Below are positions 41,064 to 49,699 of a stretch of 64,000 nucleotides of DNA, in pieces. Both the position numbers and the translations under genes were made by a program. The DNA comes from Nocardioides psychrotolerans (lineage in GTDB: Bacteria; Actinomycetota; Actinomycetes; Propionibacteriales; Nocardioidaceae): positions 186,001 through 250,000 of the forward strand of contig NZ_FOQG01000006.1 in NCBI RefSeq assembly GCF_900113685.1. Direction: 5' to 3'. The notes below the pieces were generated by a model. The model was given only the letters and a program-made list of their open reading frames with translations. It was not told the DNA's origin and searched no databases. Within the stretch, counting starts at the first letter, position 1, and every line of letters starts with the position of its first letter.

Positions 41064-42284
41064 ATGGACCCGATCCGCAACCCCTACGCGCCCGGCGCCG
41101 GCCAGCGCCCGCCCGAGCTCGCCGGTCGCGACGAGCAGGTCGGGGCCTTCGACGTCGTGCTGGAGCGGGTCGCCCGTGGGCGTCCCGAGCGGTCCTTGGT
41201 GCTCACCGGCCTGCGAGGGGTGGGCAAGACCGTGCTGCTCAACGCCCTGCGCTCGCAGGCGGTCCGCAAGGGCTGGGGCACCGGCAAGCTCGAGGCGCGG
41301 CCCGACCAGCGGCTGCGCCGGCCGCTGAGCAGCGCGCTGCACCAGGCGGTCCGCGAGCTCGCCCACCCCGAGCAGGACCAGGCCGACCACGTCCTCGGCG
41401 TGCTGCGCGCCTTCGCCCAGCGTGAGGCCGGGCCCACCGCCAAGCTGCGCGAGCAGTGGAGCCCCGGGATCGACGTACCTGCTGCGCGCGGGCGCGCCGA
41501 CTCCGGCGACATCGAGATCGACCTCGTCGAGCTGCTCACCGACGTCGGCGGCCTCGCGGCCGACGTGGGCAAGGGCGTCGCGGTGTTCATCGACGAGATG
41601 CAGGACCTCGGGCCCGATGACGTCTCCGCGCTCTGCGCGGCCTGCCACGAGATCAGCCAGTCGGGGCTGCCGGTGATCGTGGTCGGGGCCGGTCTGCCGC
41701 ACCTGCCGGCGGTGCTGTCGGCGAGCAAGTCCTACTCCGAGCGGCTCTTCTCCTACCAGCGCATCGACCGGCTCTCGCGCGCCGAGGCCGACCGCGCCCT
41801 GACGGCTCCCGCCGACGACGAGGACGCAGCGTTCGCGGAGGCCGCGCTGACGGCGATGTACGCCGCGACCGGCGGCTACCCCTACTTCATCCAGGCCTAC
41901 GGCAAGGCCGTCTGGGACCTCGCGCCCCGCTCGCCGATCACCCCCGAGGACGTCGCGGTCGCCGCACCCGAGGCCGAGCGCGAGCTGGCGGTGGGGTTCT
42001 TCGGCAGCCGCTACGAGCGGGCGACGCCGGGGGAGCGCGACTACCTGCGCGCGATGGCCGACGCGGCGGTCGCCGTCGCGGAGGCCGACCCGGCGGGCGA
42101 GGGTGTCGACGTCGTCGGCTCGGTCGCCACCTCCGACGTCGCGGTGCAGCTCGGCAAGAAGCCGCAGTCGCTCTCGCCCGCGCGCGACTCGCTGCTCAAG
42201 AAGGGCCTCATCTACTCCGGCGAGCGTGGCCGGATCGCCTTCACCGTGCCCCACTTCGGTCGCTACCTGCGCGAGAACGCCTGA
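41064..42284 (+). CDS. AAA ATPase with winged-helix-like C-terminus (Orc1/Cdc6-like)
   Basis: 406 residues. Walker A GLRGVGKTVLLN at about residue 53, Walker B VAVFIDEMQDLGPDD at about 172, then a sensor region VIVVGAGLPHLPAVL. The C-terminal 90 residues look like a DNA-binding winged helix (VAVQLGKKPQSLSPARDSLL and LIYSGERGRIAFTVPHF). This domain order is that of bacterial STAND/Orc-like ATPases with DNA-binding tails. Target unknown. It is followed by a dispersed hairpin. Confidence 0.85.
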   Translation: MDPIRNPYAPGAGQRPPELAGRDEQVGAFDVVLERVARGRPERSLVLTGLRGVGKTVLLNALRSQAVRKGWGTGKLEARPDQRLRRPLSSALHQAVRELAHPEQDQADHVLGVLRAFAQREAGPTAKLREQWSPGIDVPAARGRADSGDIEIDLVELLTDVGGLAADVGKGVAVFIDEMQDLGPDDVSALCAACHEISQSGLPVIVVGAGLPHLPAVLSASKSYSERLFSYQRIDRLSRAEADRALTAPADDEDAAFAEAALTAMYAATGGYPYFIQAYGKAVWDLAPRSPITPEDVAVAAPEAERELAVGFFGSRYERATPGERDYLRAMADAAVAVAEADPAGEGVDVVGSVATSDVAVQLGKKPQSLSPARDSLLKKGLIYSGERGRIAFTVPHFGRYLRENA

Positions 42285-42348
42285 CCCACCCCGCCGAGTC
42301 GGCGCGATGTTGCAGGCCGTGCAACATTGCGCCGACTCGGCGGGTGGG
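42285..42348 (+). repeat. Long hairpin, dispersed element copy 2
   Basis: The left arm 42285-42314 and right arm 42320-42348 pair over about 29 bp with one bulged C and one G-T wobble, around the loop GGCCG. The inner 18 bp equal copy 1 (2538-2578) except that a C-G pair has become T-A (GATGTTGCA/TGCAACAT), so the pairing is kept. It directly follows the ATPase stop. Confidence 0.85.
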
Positions 42349-42388
42349 TCCTGGCGTGGCGGATCCCGATCCGCGACACAATGGCGCC

Positions 42389-43183
42389 ATGAGGCCGCAG
42401 GTCGTCGCTCACCGGGGCGCGAGCCACGAGAACGCCGAGCACACCCTCGGGGCCTACCTCGCGGCGCTCGACGCGGGTGCCGAGGGCCTCGAGTGCGACG
42501 TTCGGCTGACCGCCGACGGCCACCTGGTCTGCGTGCACGACCGCGACCTGCGTCGTACGACGAGCCGCCGCGGCGTCGTCTCCACCCTCGACCTCGCGGA
42601 GCTGTCCGAGCTCGACTTCGCCGCCTGGAAGAACCCGTGGACCGACCTGGACGACGAGGCGCCGGAACGGGACGAGGAGCTGGACCGGGTCCTCACGCTG
42701 CGCAAGCTGCTCGAGACCGTCGCCGACTACGACCGTCGCGTCGAGGTGGCGATCGAGACCAAGCACCCGACCCGCTACGGTGGGCTGGTCGAGAAGCGGC
42801 TCGTGGAGATGCTGCGCGACTTCGGCTGGGACACGCCGGGCTCGCCGGTGCGGGTGATGAGCTTCTCGTTCACGGCGCTCCAGCGCGTGGAGCGGCTCGC
42901 GCCCCACGTCCAGCTGGTCCAGCTGGTCGAGCACCTGCCGACGTGGCCCATGCTGCGCCGCGTCATCGGCAAGGACTGGTTGGTCGGCCCGGGCATCGAG
43001 CTGCTGCGTGAGCACCCGCGTTTCGCCCAGCGGGTGCTGCGCAGCGGCCACGACGTGCACGTGTGGACGGTCAACACCGAGGCCGACCTCGACCTGTGCA
43101 TCCGGCTGGGCGTCAAGGCCGTCATCAGCGACCGGCCGGCCTACATGCTGGAGCTCCTCGACCAGCGGCAGGACCAGCGGTAG
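42389..43183 (+). CDS. Glycerophosphodiester phosphodiesterase family protein
   Basis: 264 residues from ATG 42389. GDPD signature VAHRGASHENAEHTLGAY, ECDVRLTADGHLVCVHDRDL, and later VWTVNTEADLDLCIRLGVKA then ISDRP, the TIM-barrel end. Metal ligands are the Glu and Asp of ECDV and the His of HDRD. No signal peptide, so cytoplasmic. It hydrolyses glycerophosphodiesters to glycerol 3-phosphate. The last codons run into a 12-bp tandem repeat. Confidence 0.93.
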   Translation: MRPQVVAHRGASHENAEHTLGAYLAALDAGAEGLECDVRLTADGHLVCVHDRDLRRTTSRRGVVSTLDLAELSELDFAAWKNPWTDLDDEAPERDEELDRVLTLRKLLETVADYDRRVEVAIETKHPTRYGGLVEKRLVEMLRDFGWDTPGSPVRVMSFSFTALQRVERLAPHVQLVQLVEHLPTWPMLRRVIGKDWLVGPGIELLREHPRFAQRVLRSGHDVHVWTVNTEADLDLCIRLGVKAVISDRPAYMLELLDQRQDQR

Positions 43184-43217
43184 GACCAGCGTGAGGACCA
43201 GCGGTAAGACCAGTGAG
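43160..43217 (+). repeat. 12-bp tandem repeat across the GDPD stop codon
   Basis: Units GACCAGCGGCAG, GACCAGCGGTAG, GACCAGCGTGAG, GACCAGCGGTAA and a partial GACCAGTGAG run head to tail. The stop TAG is inside the second unit, and units 3 and 4 hold TGA and TAA in other frames. Slippage would change the C-terminal DQRQDQR tail. Confidence 0.85.
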
Positions 43218-43264
43218 GGGGCCGGGAACGGCCCGGGCTCGCCGGGCCCAGTAGGTTCTGGCCC

Positions 43265-44194
43265 ATGGCCAAGAGCTCCCGCACCAAGACCCGCGACTCC
43301 GTCCCCGCCGGCGAGGTCGCCCCCCGTCAGCCCTGCCCCTGCGGCTCGGGCAAGCGCTACAAGGCGTGCCACGGCGCCAAGGGTGGCGCCGCCGACGTGT
43401 TCGTGGGCCGCCCCTTCGAGGGACTGCCGTCGGAGTGCGACATCGTCGCGATGCGCGAGCTCGTGCCCGCCGCCACCGCGACCCTGACCGTCGAGAAGGC
43501 CGGCCACCGCCAGGTCCAGCTCTGCACGCTGTTGCCGATGGCCGCGCCGGCCATGTCGCGCGAGAGCGGCCAGGTCTGGCTCGGCCTCCAGGTCCAGCAC
43601 AACTACGGCGACCCGTCACGCGATCTCGCGGCGGTGCTGTTGGAGGCCATCGACGCCGAGCCCGGCATCGTCGGCCTCACCTCCGCGCCCGGCGAAGGCC
43701 CCCGCCTGCAGGACCTGGTCGGCGACGCGACGCTCGAGGTCACCGTCCACGACGGCTTCGACTACTGGATCGGTGACGTCGAGGACACCAGCGGCATGGA
43801 GGGCGCCCTCGAGCAGGCCAACCAGGCCGCCACCCCCACCGCCCGCCTGAGCTCGGTCGAGGCGGCCTACTGGACCAACGTCGGCGCCAAGGAGCACCTG
43901 CGCTGGGTGATGCCCGAGCCCGAGGACCAGCTCCTCGACGCCCTGGCGCGCCTCCACGTCTCCGGCGCCGACGTCATCGCCGAGGGGGCGCGCCTGGTCG
44001 GCATGTTTCGCGCGCACGGCCTGCTGGCCCCGGTCTGGGATCTGCCCGTCGGCACCGGCGCGGCCGCCCTCGAGGGGCCGGCCGCGACGTTCAAGTCCGC
44101 GCTGGACGAGGCGCTGGCCGACACCTCCGACCTGACCGCCGAGCAGCGGGCGGCTCGCTCGGGCCTCGCGAACCGTCAGGTGACCATCCGCTGA
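43265..44194 (+). CDS. SEC-C motif protein, DUF5926 family
   Basis: 309 residues. The N-terminal zinc motif PCPCGSGKRYKACHG (residues 24-38) is the SEC-C finger also found at the end of SecA. The rest is the actinobacterial DUF5926 region, with YWTNVGAKEHLRWVMPEPED as a conserved stretch. Role unknown; SEC-C fingers bind ribosomes or SecB. Followed by a strong hairpin. Confidence 0.88.
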   Translation: MAKSSRTKTRDSVPAGEVAPRQPCPCGSGKRYKACHGAKGGAADVFVGRPFEGLPSECDIVAMRELVPAATATLTVEKAGHRQVQLCTLLPMAAPAMSRESGQVWLGLQVQHNYGDPSRDLAAVLLEAIDAEPGIVGLTSAPGEGPRLQDLVGDATLEVTVHDGFDYWIGDVEDTSGMEGALEQANQAATPTARLSSVEAAYWTNVGAKEHLRWVMPEPEDQLLDALARLHVSGADVIAEGARLVGMFRAHGLLAPVWDLPVGTGAAALEGPAATFKSALDEALADTSDLTAEQRAARSGLANRQVTIR

Positions 44195-44273
44195 GCGATG
44201 CCGCCAGAGGTGTTCCGGATCACACCCGCCCCGATGCGGCGACACCCTCGCACCCGACGTAGCGTGAACGATT

Positions 44274-44315
44274 GGTCCGACCGCTGCTGAATCCCCCGTC
44301 TGCAGCGGTCGGACC
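44274..44315 (+). terminator. Bidirectional hairpin between DUF5926 and adenylate cyclase genes
   Basis: GGTCCGACCGCTGC (44274-44287) and GCAGCGGTCGGACC (44302-44315) are a perfect 14-bp inverted repeat with a 14-nt loop. It lies between convergent genes, 2 nt from the cyclase stop. Confidence 0.75.
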
Positions 44316-44317
44316 TG

Positions 44318-45447
44318 CTATCTGCCGGCCCCCGGCTCGAGGCCTCGGCCCTGGCGTGGCCGGCGCAGCGCCCAGGCGCCCAACCGCGAGTAGCCCTTGA
44401 CCGAGACCCGGCGCATCCGCCGGAACGTGTACGGCGACCCGCCGGCCTCACCCTCGGCCTGCCCGTCCGGCGCCTGACCGTGCGGCGCCTGCCCGTCCGC
44501 GTCCTCGGCGTGGACCCGTCCCGAGAGCCGCTCGTAGGCGCCCTGGTCGATCAGGACCGTGCCCGGGCGGGCCAGGGCGGTGAGCCGCGAGGCGATGTTG
44601 ACGGTCGGGCCGAAGACGTCGCCGAGGCGGGTGACGACCGGCCCGAAGGCGATGCCGGCGCGCACCTCGGGGAAGCGGTCGTCCTCGTCGCTGCCGCGCG
44701 AGGTCATGGTCAGCGCGATCTCGGCCGCGTCGGTCACGTCGTCGGCGACCACGAGCACCTCGTCGCCGATGTTCTTGATGATCCGACCGCCACGGTCGAC
44801 GACCAGCCCGAGGGTCTCGCTCTCGAAGTGCTCTAGCCAGTCGACGAGCTCCGCCTCCGACAGCGCCTTGCTGCGCGAGGTGTAGCCGACGATGTCGACG
44901 AACACCACCGCCTGGCGTACGACGGGCGAGCCCGGCGTTTCGACGGCCAGCATCCGGGCGCCGGCGCTGACGAGGTGGCGTCGCCACACGTAGGACTGGA
45001 GGGCCTCGACGCGTGGCAGCACTTCCTGGGTCAGCTGCGCCAGGGTGTCTGCGGGATCGGCGTCGCTCTCCAGCGCCCGGCTGGTGAGCAGCGTGGCCTG
45101 CCACTCGGCCAGCCGCGCATAGCTGCGACCCCAGGTGCGCACCAGCGCCGCCTGCCGGTCGGGACCGAGGATGCCGAGGTCGATGAGGTCCCGGGTGTGG
45201 CGCAGGGCCTGGACGTCGAGCGGGGTGAACGCGATGGCATCGTCGGTCTGCGTCGGGAAGCCCATGAGTCGCCACAGCTCCGTGGCGACCTCCGGCTCGA
45301 CGCCGGACTGCTCGGCGACCTGGAGCCGCGTCAGGCTCGGTGCCTCGCCCAGCAGATAGGTCTCGACGACCTCGAGGGCGCCGGCCAGGACGACGGGGTC
45401 CGGCGGCTCCCGGTCCTCAGGGTCCTCGGGCGGTGTCAGGTGCTCAT
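44318..45447 (-). CDS. Class III adenylate cyclase, with an apparent frameshift after the start
   Basis: The catalytic domain is intact: VVFVDIVGYTSRSKALSE (metal Asp), IGDEVLVVADDV (second Asp) and FGPVVTRLGDVFGPTVNIAS (Asn region). A helical regulatory region precedes it, and the open frame extends upstream of ATG 45265 with LEVVETYLLGEAPSLTRLQV and VATELWRLMGFP, as in autoinhibitory domains of the mycobacterial Rv1264 type. The likely true start is ATG 45447, overlapping the upstream stop, but a stop follows four codons later. One more C at about 45440 would join the frames. Otherwise translation starts at 45265 with 315 residues. Makes cAMP. Confidence 0.85.
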
Positions 45448-45839
45448 CCCAGGCGGGACCCGGCGACGGCCTCGAGCGCCGCCTTGAACTTGGGCATCTG
45501 GTCGCAGAGCTCGCGCACCGTCTCGGAGGTGAAGTGGATGACCTCCAGCGGCGTCAGCGCCACGATGGACGCGGTGCGCAGCGAGTGGCCGAGGATCGCC
45601 TGCTCGCCCATGAACTCGCCCGGACCGAGCTGGGCGATCTCCGCGCCGCCCTTGCGCACCGACACGGTGCCGTCGATGAGGATGTAGGCCTTGTCGGCGG
45701 GGGTGCGCTCCCAGATCGGCGACCAGCCCTCGGGCAGCGTGACGTGCCTCCCCTTGGCGCTGATGCGCGCGACTTCCTGCGGTGTGAACGAGTCGAAGAA
45801 CGAAGCCATGCCGAGCCTTTCGAAGTGGTGCTCCCGCAC
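45444..45839 (-). CDS. Stand-alone cyclic nucleotide-binding domain protein
   Basis: 131 residues from GTG 45839 (AGGGAGGA upstream); ATG 45809 is possible. One cNMP domain: SPIWERTPADKAYILIDGTV, then the phosphate-binding cassette region LGPGEFMGEQAILGHSLRTA. FMGEQAILGHSLRTAS replaces the canonical GE(L/M)ALL..RAA, with Glu and Arg kept. There is no DNA-binding helix-turn-helix, unlike Crp. It overlaps the adenylate cyclase start, so sensor and synthase are co-expressed. Probably a cAMP-responsive partner. Confidence 0.87.
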   Translation of the reverse strand: MREHHFERLGMASFFDSFTPQEVARISAKGRHVTLPEGWSPIWERTPADKAYILIDGTVSVRKGGAEIAQLGPGEFMGEQAILGHSLRTASIVALTPLEVIHFTSETVRELCDQMPKFKAALEAVAGSRLG

Positions 45840-46219
45840 GGATCCTCCCTTCTCCACCCGGCACTGTCCAGCAAACGCGCAGGTGACCTGCGTCCCGGTG
45901 GCGAGGTGCCGATCCGGTGAACCCCGCCGGGGGGCGCTAGCATGGTTGTCAGCACCGACCGACCGCAGCGCGGAGTCGTCGAGCGACGACTCAGATGGCG
46001 GGGGTCGATGATGCGTTCCCCAGCAGGGGGGCGCAGGTCCCACACCGGGGGCGGGCCATCGAGGTCCACCGCGATCGATAGCGCGTGTATCGGTGGGGCC
46101 GAGTCGTCGGGAGTGGCCCGTCCACGCACCCGGCGTCGTCCGAGGTCCCGGGAGCGGGACGCCGTACGACACCCAGGTTCCGCCGCGGCGCGCGCGGTGG
46201 ATGCTCATCAGGAGGAGCT
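45840..46219 (+). other. 380-nt divergent control region without a convincing gene
   Basis: It lies between the divergent cNMP-binding protein and helicase genes. Short frames exist, but none has a family pattern or a ribosome site. It contains a 20-nt palindrome at 45973-45992, a second GAGTCGTCG word near 46104, TAGCAT at about 45948 that could be a -10 box for the rightward gene, and AGGAGGAG at 46210-46217 as ribosome site of the helicase. Confidence 0.6.
45973..45992 (+). promoter_or_regulatory. 20-nt palindrome in the cNMP/helicase control region
   Basis: GAGTCGTCG and CGACGACTC are perfect inverse 9-mers separated by AG. Half of it recurs near 46104. A site for a dimeric regulator such as a Crp-like or TetR protein is possible; Crp itself prefers TGTGA, which is absent. 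Confidence 0.45.
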
Positions 46220-48361
46220 TTGGCCCGACGAGGCCAGCGCCAGTCCGGCGCGACCCGCACGAACCCGCGCAACCAGCGCCGGGCCCGTGATCTCGACAAC
46301 GAGGGCGTCATCCCCGTCCTCGCCCGCGCCGTGCGCGAGGTCGAGACCCGGGCACAGCGTGGTCCCGTGCCCCGCGAGGGACGCACCAAGTTCCAGGTCG
46401 TCGCGCTCCTCGTACGTGAGGAGCGGTTCCGGCTCAAGGCCGACACGACCGTCACCGAGGCCCAGCGGGCCGAGCAGCTCAAGCGGCTCGACGGCATCGC
46501 CACCATCCTGGCCAAGACCACCGCCCGCGACACCTCGCTGCTGGTCCTGCTCGCCGAGGACGCCGAGGTCTCCGACGCCGCGCGTGACCTGCGCCGCGAG
46601 CTGATCGCCAAGGCCGGCATGGAGCCGGAGCCGGAGCCCGAGCCCGATCCGGAGCCGGTCCTCGCGAGCGCCGCCGCCGAGCGCCGGGTCGTCCCGGCCT
46701 CGGTCGTCGCCCGACAGCTGGCCAACCCCTTCCTCGTGCCCGACTTCTCCGCGGCCCCGCCGCGCCCGGCCGGTCCCCGCCGCCTGGCCAGCTGGGAGCT
46801 GATCAACCCGCTGCTGACCTCCTTCGAGCGCGCCTCCGGTGGCGCCAAGGCGTGCATGGAGCTGCCCGAGGCGGGCGCGGTCCAGGCGCCGGGCAAGCTC
46901 GAGCTGATGCACCACCAGGCGCAGGTCGTCGCCGCGGCCGAGGCCGGTCACCGCACGTTCCTGCTCGCCGACGAGCCCGGGCTGGGCAAGACCGCGCAGG
47001 CGCTGCTCGCGGCTCAGGCCGCCGACGCCTACCCGCTGCTGGTCGTCGTGCCCAACGTCGTCAAGACCAACTGGGCTCGCGAGGCCCACCTCTGGACCCC
47101 GCACCGTCCCGCGACCGTGATCCACGGTGATGGCGAGACCATCGACGGCTTCGCCGACATCGTGGTCGTCAACTACGAGGTGCTCGACCGCCACGTCGGC
47201 TGGCTGGGCAACCTCGGGTTCAAGGGCATGGTCGTCGACGAGGCCCACTTCATCAAGAACAAGTCCTCCCAGCGCTCCCAGCACGTGCTCCAGCTCTCCG
47301 AGCGCATCCGGGCCCGCACGCCCCGTCCGCTGCTGATGGCGCTGACCGGCACTCCGCTGATCAACGACATCGAGGACTTCCGCGCGATCTGGCAGTTCCT
47401 CGGCTGGATCGACGACAAGAAGCCGATGGCGGAGCTCATGGAGGGACTCGAGGAGACCGGCATGACACCGGTCGACCCGGGCTTCTACCCTGCCGCCCGT
47501 GCCGCCGTGATCGACATGGGCATCGTGCGGCGCCGCAAGGTCGACGTCGCCTCCGACATCCCGGCGCGCCGCATCGCCGATCTGCCGGTCGAGCTCGACG
47601 ACGCCGCCGGCCGCTCGATCCGCGACGCCGAGCGCGAGCTCGCCCGCCGTCTGGTCCACCGCTACGAGCGGGCGCTCGAGACGCGAACCTCGGGCGTCAC
47701 CGTCGAGGGCATCGACCACGAGCTCGTACGCCGCGTCGCCGGCTGGGAGCGCGACGACACGACCACCGCCAAGGCGGAGGAGAATGTCTTCGCGATGATG
47801 CGCCGCATCGGGCAGGCCAAGGCCGGTCTCGCGGCCGACTACGCCGCCCAGCTCGCGCGCAACGTCGGCAAGGTCGTGTTCTTCGCCAAGCACATCGACG
47901 TCATGGACGTCGCCGAGGCGACCTTCGCGCGTCGGGGGATCGGCTACACCTCGATCCGCGGCAACCAGTCGACAGCGGCCCGCACCAAGGCGATCGACTC
48001 GTTCGTCAGCGACCCCGAGGTCCAGGTCGTCGTCTGCTCGCTCTCGGCCGCCGGTGTGGGGCTCAACCTGCAGGTCGCGTCCAACGTCGTGCTCGCCGAG
48101 CTGTCCTGGACCGACGCCGAGCAGACTCAGGCCATCGACCGCGTGCACCGCATCGGTCAGGGGGACCCGGTCACCGCGTGGCGCATCATCGCCTCGCAGA
48201 CCATCGACACCAAGATCGCCGAGCTGATCGACTCCAAGGCGGGCCTCGCTGCCCGCGCCCTCGACGGCTCCGACGAGGAGGTCTCCGACTCCGCCGACAT
48301 CCAGCTCGAGGCGCTCGTCGCCCTGCTCACCGAGGCGCTCGAGGAGAAGCTGGGGTTGTAG
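46220..48361 (+). CDS. SNF2/DEAD-like helicase
   Basis: About 713 residues from TTG 46220, preceded by AGGAGG. A basic N-terminus and a helical region (FRLKADTTVTEAQRAEQLKR) lead into a Glu/Pro repeat (EPEPEPEPDPEP). The SF2 core follows: LADEPGLGKTAQALLAAQAA (about residue 250), VVDEAHFIKNKSSQRSQHV (about 339), LTGTPLINDIEDFRAIWQF. The second lobe has CSLSAAGVGLNLQVASNVVL and QAIDRVHRIGQGDPVTAWRI. It resembles SMARCAL1/HepA-type annealing helicases without the SWIM partner. Role in DNA repair or remodelling presumed. Confidence 0.92.
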   Translation: MARRGQRQSGATRTNPRNQRRARDLDNEGVIPVLARAVREVETRAQRGPVPREGRTKFQVVALLVREERFRLKADTTVTEAQRAEQLKRLDGIATILAKTTARDTSLLVLLAEDAEVSDAARDLRRELIAKAGMEPEPEPEPDPEPVLASAAAERRVVPASVVARQLANPFLVPDFSAAPPRPAGPRRLASWELINPLLTSFERASGGAKACMELPEAGAVQAPGKLELMHHQAQVVAAAEAGHRTFLLADEPGLGKTAQALLAAQAADAYPLLVVVPNVVKTNWAREAHLWTPHRPATVIHGDGETIDGFADIVVVNYEVLDRHVGWLGNLGFKGMVVDEAHFIKNKSSQRSQHVLQLSERIRARTPRPLLMALTGTPLINDIEDFRAIWQFLGWIDDKKPMAELMEGLEETGMTPVDPGFYPAARAAVIDMGIVRRRKVDVASDIPARRIADLPVELDDAAGRSIRDAERELARRLVHRYERALETRTSGVTVEGIDHELVRRVAGWERDDTTTAKAEENVFAMMRRIGQAKAGLAADYAAQLARNVGKVVFFAKHIDVMDVAEATFARRGIGYTSIRGNQSTAARTKAIDSFVSDPEVQVVVCSLSAAGVGLNLQVASNVVLAELSWTDAEQTQAIDRVHRIGQGDPVTAWRIIASQTIDTKIAELIDSKAGLAARALDGSDEEVSDSADIQLEALVALLTEALEEKLGL

Positions 48362-48377
48362 GCGCCTAGGCGGGGGT

Positions 48378-48434
48378 AGTACGGGACGTTTTCTACGTTC
48401 TGAAACGCTTCAGAGGTCGAAAACGTCCCGTACT
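48378..48434 (+). terminator. Perfect 16-bp inverted repeat between convergent genes
   Basis: AGTACGGGACGTTTTC (48378-48393) is exactly inverse to GAAAACGTCCCGTACT (48419-48434). The 25-nt loop holds another stem, CTGAA/TTCAG around ACGC (48400-48413). It stands between the helicase and arcA ends. Its T and A runs next to the loop are unlike normal terminators. Confidence 0.75.
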
Positions 48435-48455
48435 TTCCGGGCCCGGGCAGCCGCC

Positions 48456-49673
48456 TCAGACGGCCAGCGGGTCCCGGGCGACCGGGCAGCTCATGCAGCG
48501 CGGGCCGCCGCGACCGGAGCCGAGCTCGGAGCCGGCGATCCGCACGACCTCGATGCCGGCGTCCTCGAGCCGCTCGTTGGTCTCGTCGTTGCGCTCGTAG
48601 GCGACCGCCACCCGTGGCGCCAGGGCCAGGGTGTTGTTGCCGTCGTCCCACTGCTCGCGCTCGGCGGTGACCGGGTCGAGCCCGGTGTCGATCTGGTGCA
48701 GCGTGTCGATGCCCATCGCCTTCGCGGCGGCCACGAGGAACGGCTCGGCCGGCGTCACCGCGAGGATCAGCGTCCCGTCGTCGGTGGCTCCGTCGGCCGT
48801 CACGGCGTAGGCCATCAACGAGTCGGCGACGTTGGGATACATCACGATCTTGTCGACGTCGACCATCGTGCACACGGTGTCGAGGTGCATGGTGGCGCGC
48901 TCCTGCGCGATGGGTACGGCGAGCACGGTGTCGGCCAGCTTGGCCTCGAAGACCTGGCGGGCCAGGCGCTCCGCTCCCGCGGGCGTCGTGCGCTCCCCGA
49001 CGCCCACGGCGATGACTCGAGGGGCCAGCAGGAGGACGTCGCCGCCCTCGACGTGCTCGAAGTGGTGGCCATGGATGCGCGGGGTGCCTGCGAAGCGCGG
49101 GTGCAGGCTGTAGATGATCTCGGTCAGCTGGGTCTCGCGCTTGCGCGCCGGCATGGCCAGTGACGTGATCGCCACCCGGTCGTGCACCCACACCGAGGAG
49201 TCGCGCGTGAAGAGCAGGTTGGGAAGCGGGTCGATGAGGAAGTCGTCGCGTGCCATCAGCGAGGTGACCAGGCCGAAGCCGCCGCGCACCTCGTCGTTGC
49301 GGATGCCGGCCGTCAGGTAGCCCGTCAGCTCCGACGGCGACGCGTCGTGCAGGAAGCCGCCCAGGTAGTGGCGCATCGTGTCGCCGAGGTCGAGGTCGGC
49401 CAGCGCGGTCGCGATCGCGCTGTCACGGGCCTCGGCCGTCTCGAAGGTGTCGGTCAGCAGGTCGGTCAGGTAGAGGACCTCGACGTCACGGGAGCGCAGC
49501 GCCTCGGCGAACGCGTCGTGCTCCTCCTGTGCCCGCGCCACCCACGGGATGCCGTCGAAAAGCAGCTTGTCGTTGTTGCGGGGGGTCAGTCGCTTCAGCT
49601 CGTTGCCGGGGCGGTGCAGCATCACCGTCCGCAGTCGGCCGACCTCGCTGTCCGCGCCGTGGATGGCAGTCAT
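48456..49673 (-). CDS. arcA: Arginine deiminase
   Basis: 405 residues. Motifs: [64 protein letters not shown] and the nucleophile [12 protein letters not shown] (Cys at about 395). It hydrolyses L-arginine to citrulline and ammonia. No ornithine carbamoyltransferase, carbamate kinase or antiporter is nearby, so it may serve acid resistance or nitrogen scavenging rather than a complete ATP-yielding pathway. It sits alone, between a hairpin and a transporter gene. Confidence 0.96.
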   Translation of the reverse strand: MTAIHGADSEVGRLRTVMLHRPGNELKRLTPRNNDKLLFDGIPWVARAQEEHDAFAEALRSRDVEVLYLTDLLTDTFETAEARDSAIATALADLDLGDTMRHYLGGFLHDASPSELTGYLTAGIRNDEVRGGFGLVTSLMARDDFLIDPLPNLLFTRDSSVWVHDRVAITSLAMPARKRETQLTEIIYSLHPRFAGTPRIHGHHFEHVEGGDVLLLAPRVIAVGVGERTTPAGAERLARQVFEAKLADTVLAVPIAQERATMHLDTVCTMVDVDKIVMYPNVADSLMAYAVTADGATDDGTLILAVTPAEPFLVAAAKAMGIDTLHQIDTGLDPVTAEREQWDDGNNTLALAPRVAVAYERNDETNERLEDAGIEVVRIAGSELGSGRGGPRCMSCPVARDPLAV

Positions 49674-49699
49674 GGGCTCAGCCTAAGGGGCACCCGACG

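Noticed and set aside
43160-43217. CRISPR-like short repeats
   Set aside because: Units are contiguous 12-mers without spacers, so it is a minisatellite.
46208-48148. 646-codon minus-strand frame opposite the second helicase
   Set aside because: Same antisense shadow effect; the helicase motifs on + are complete.
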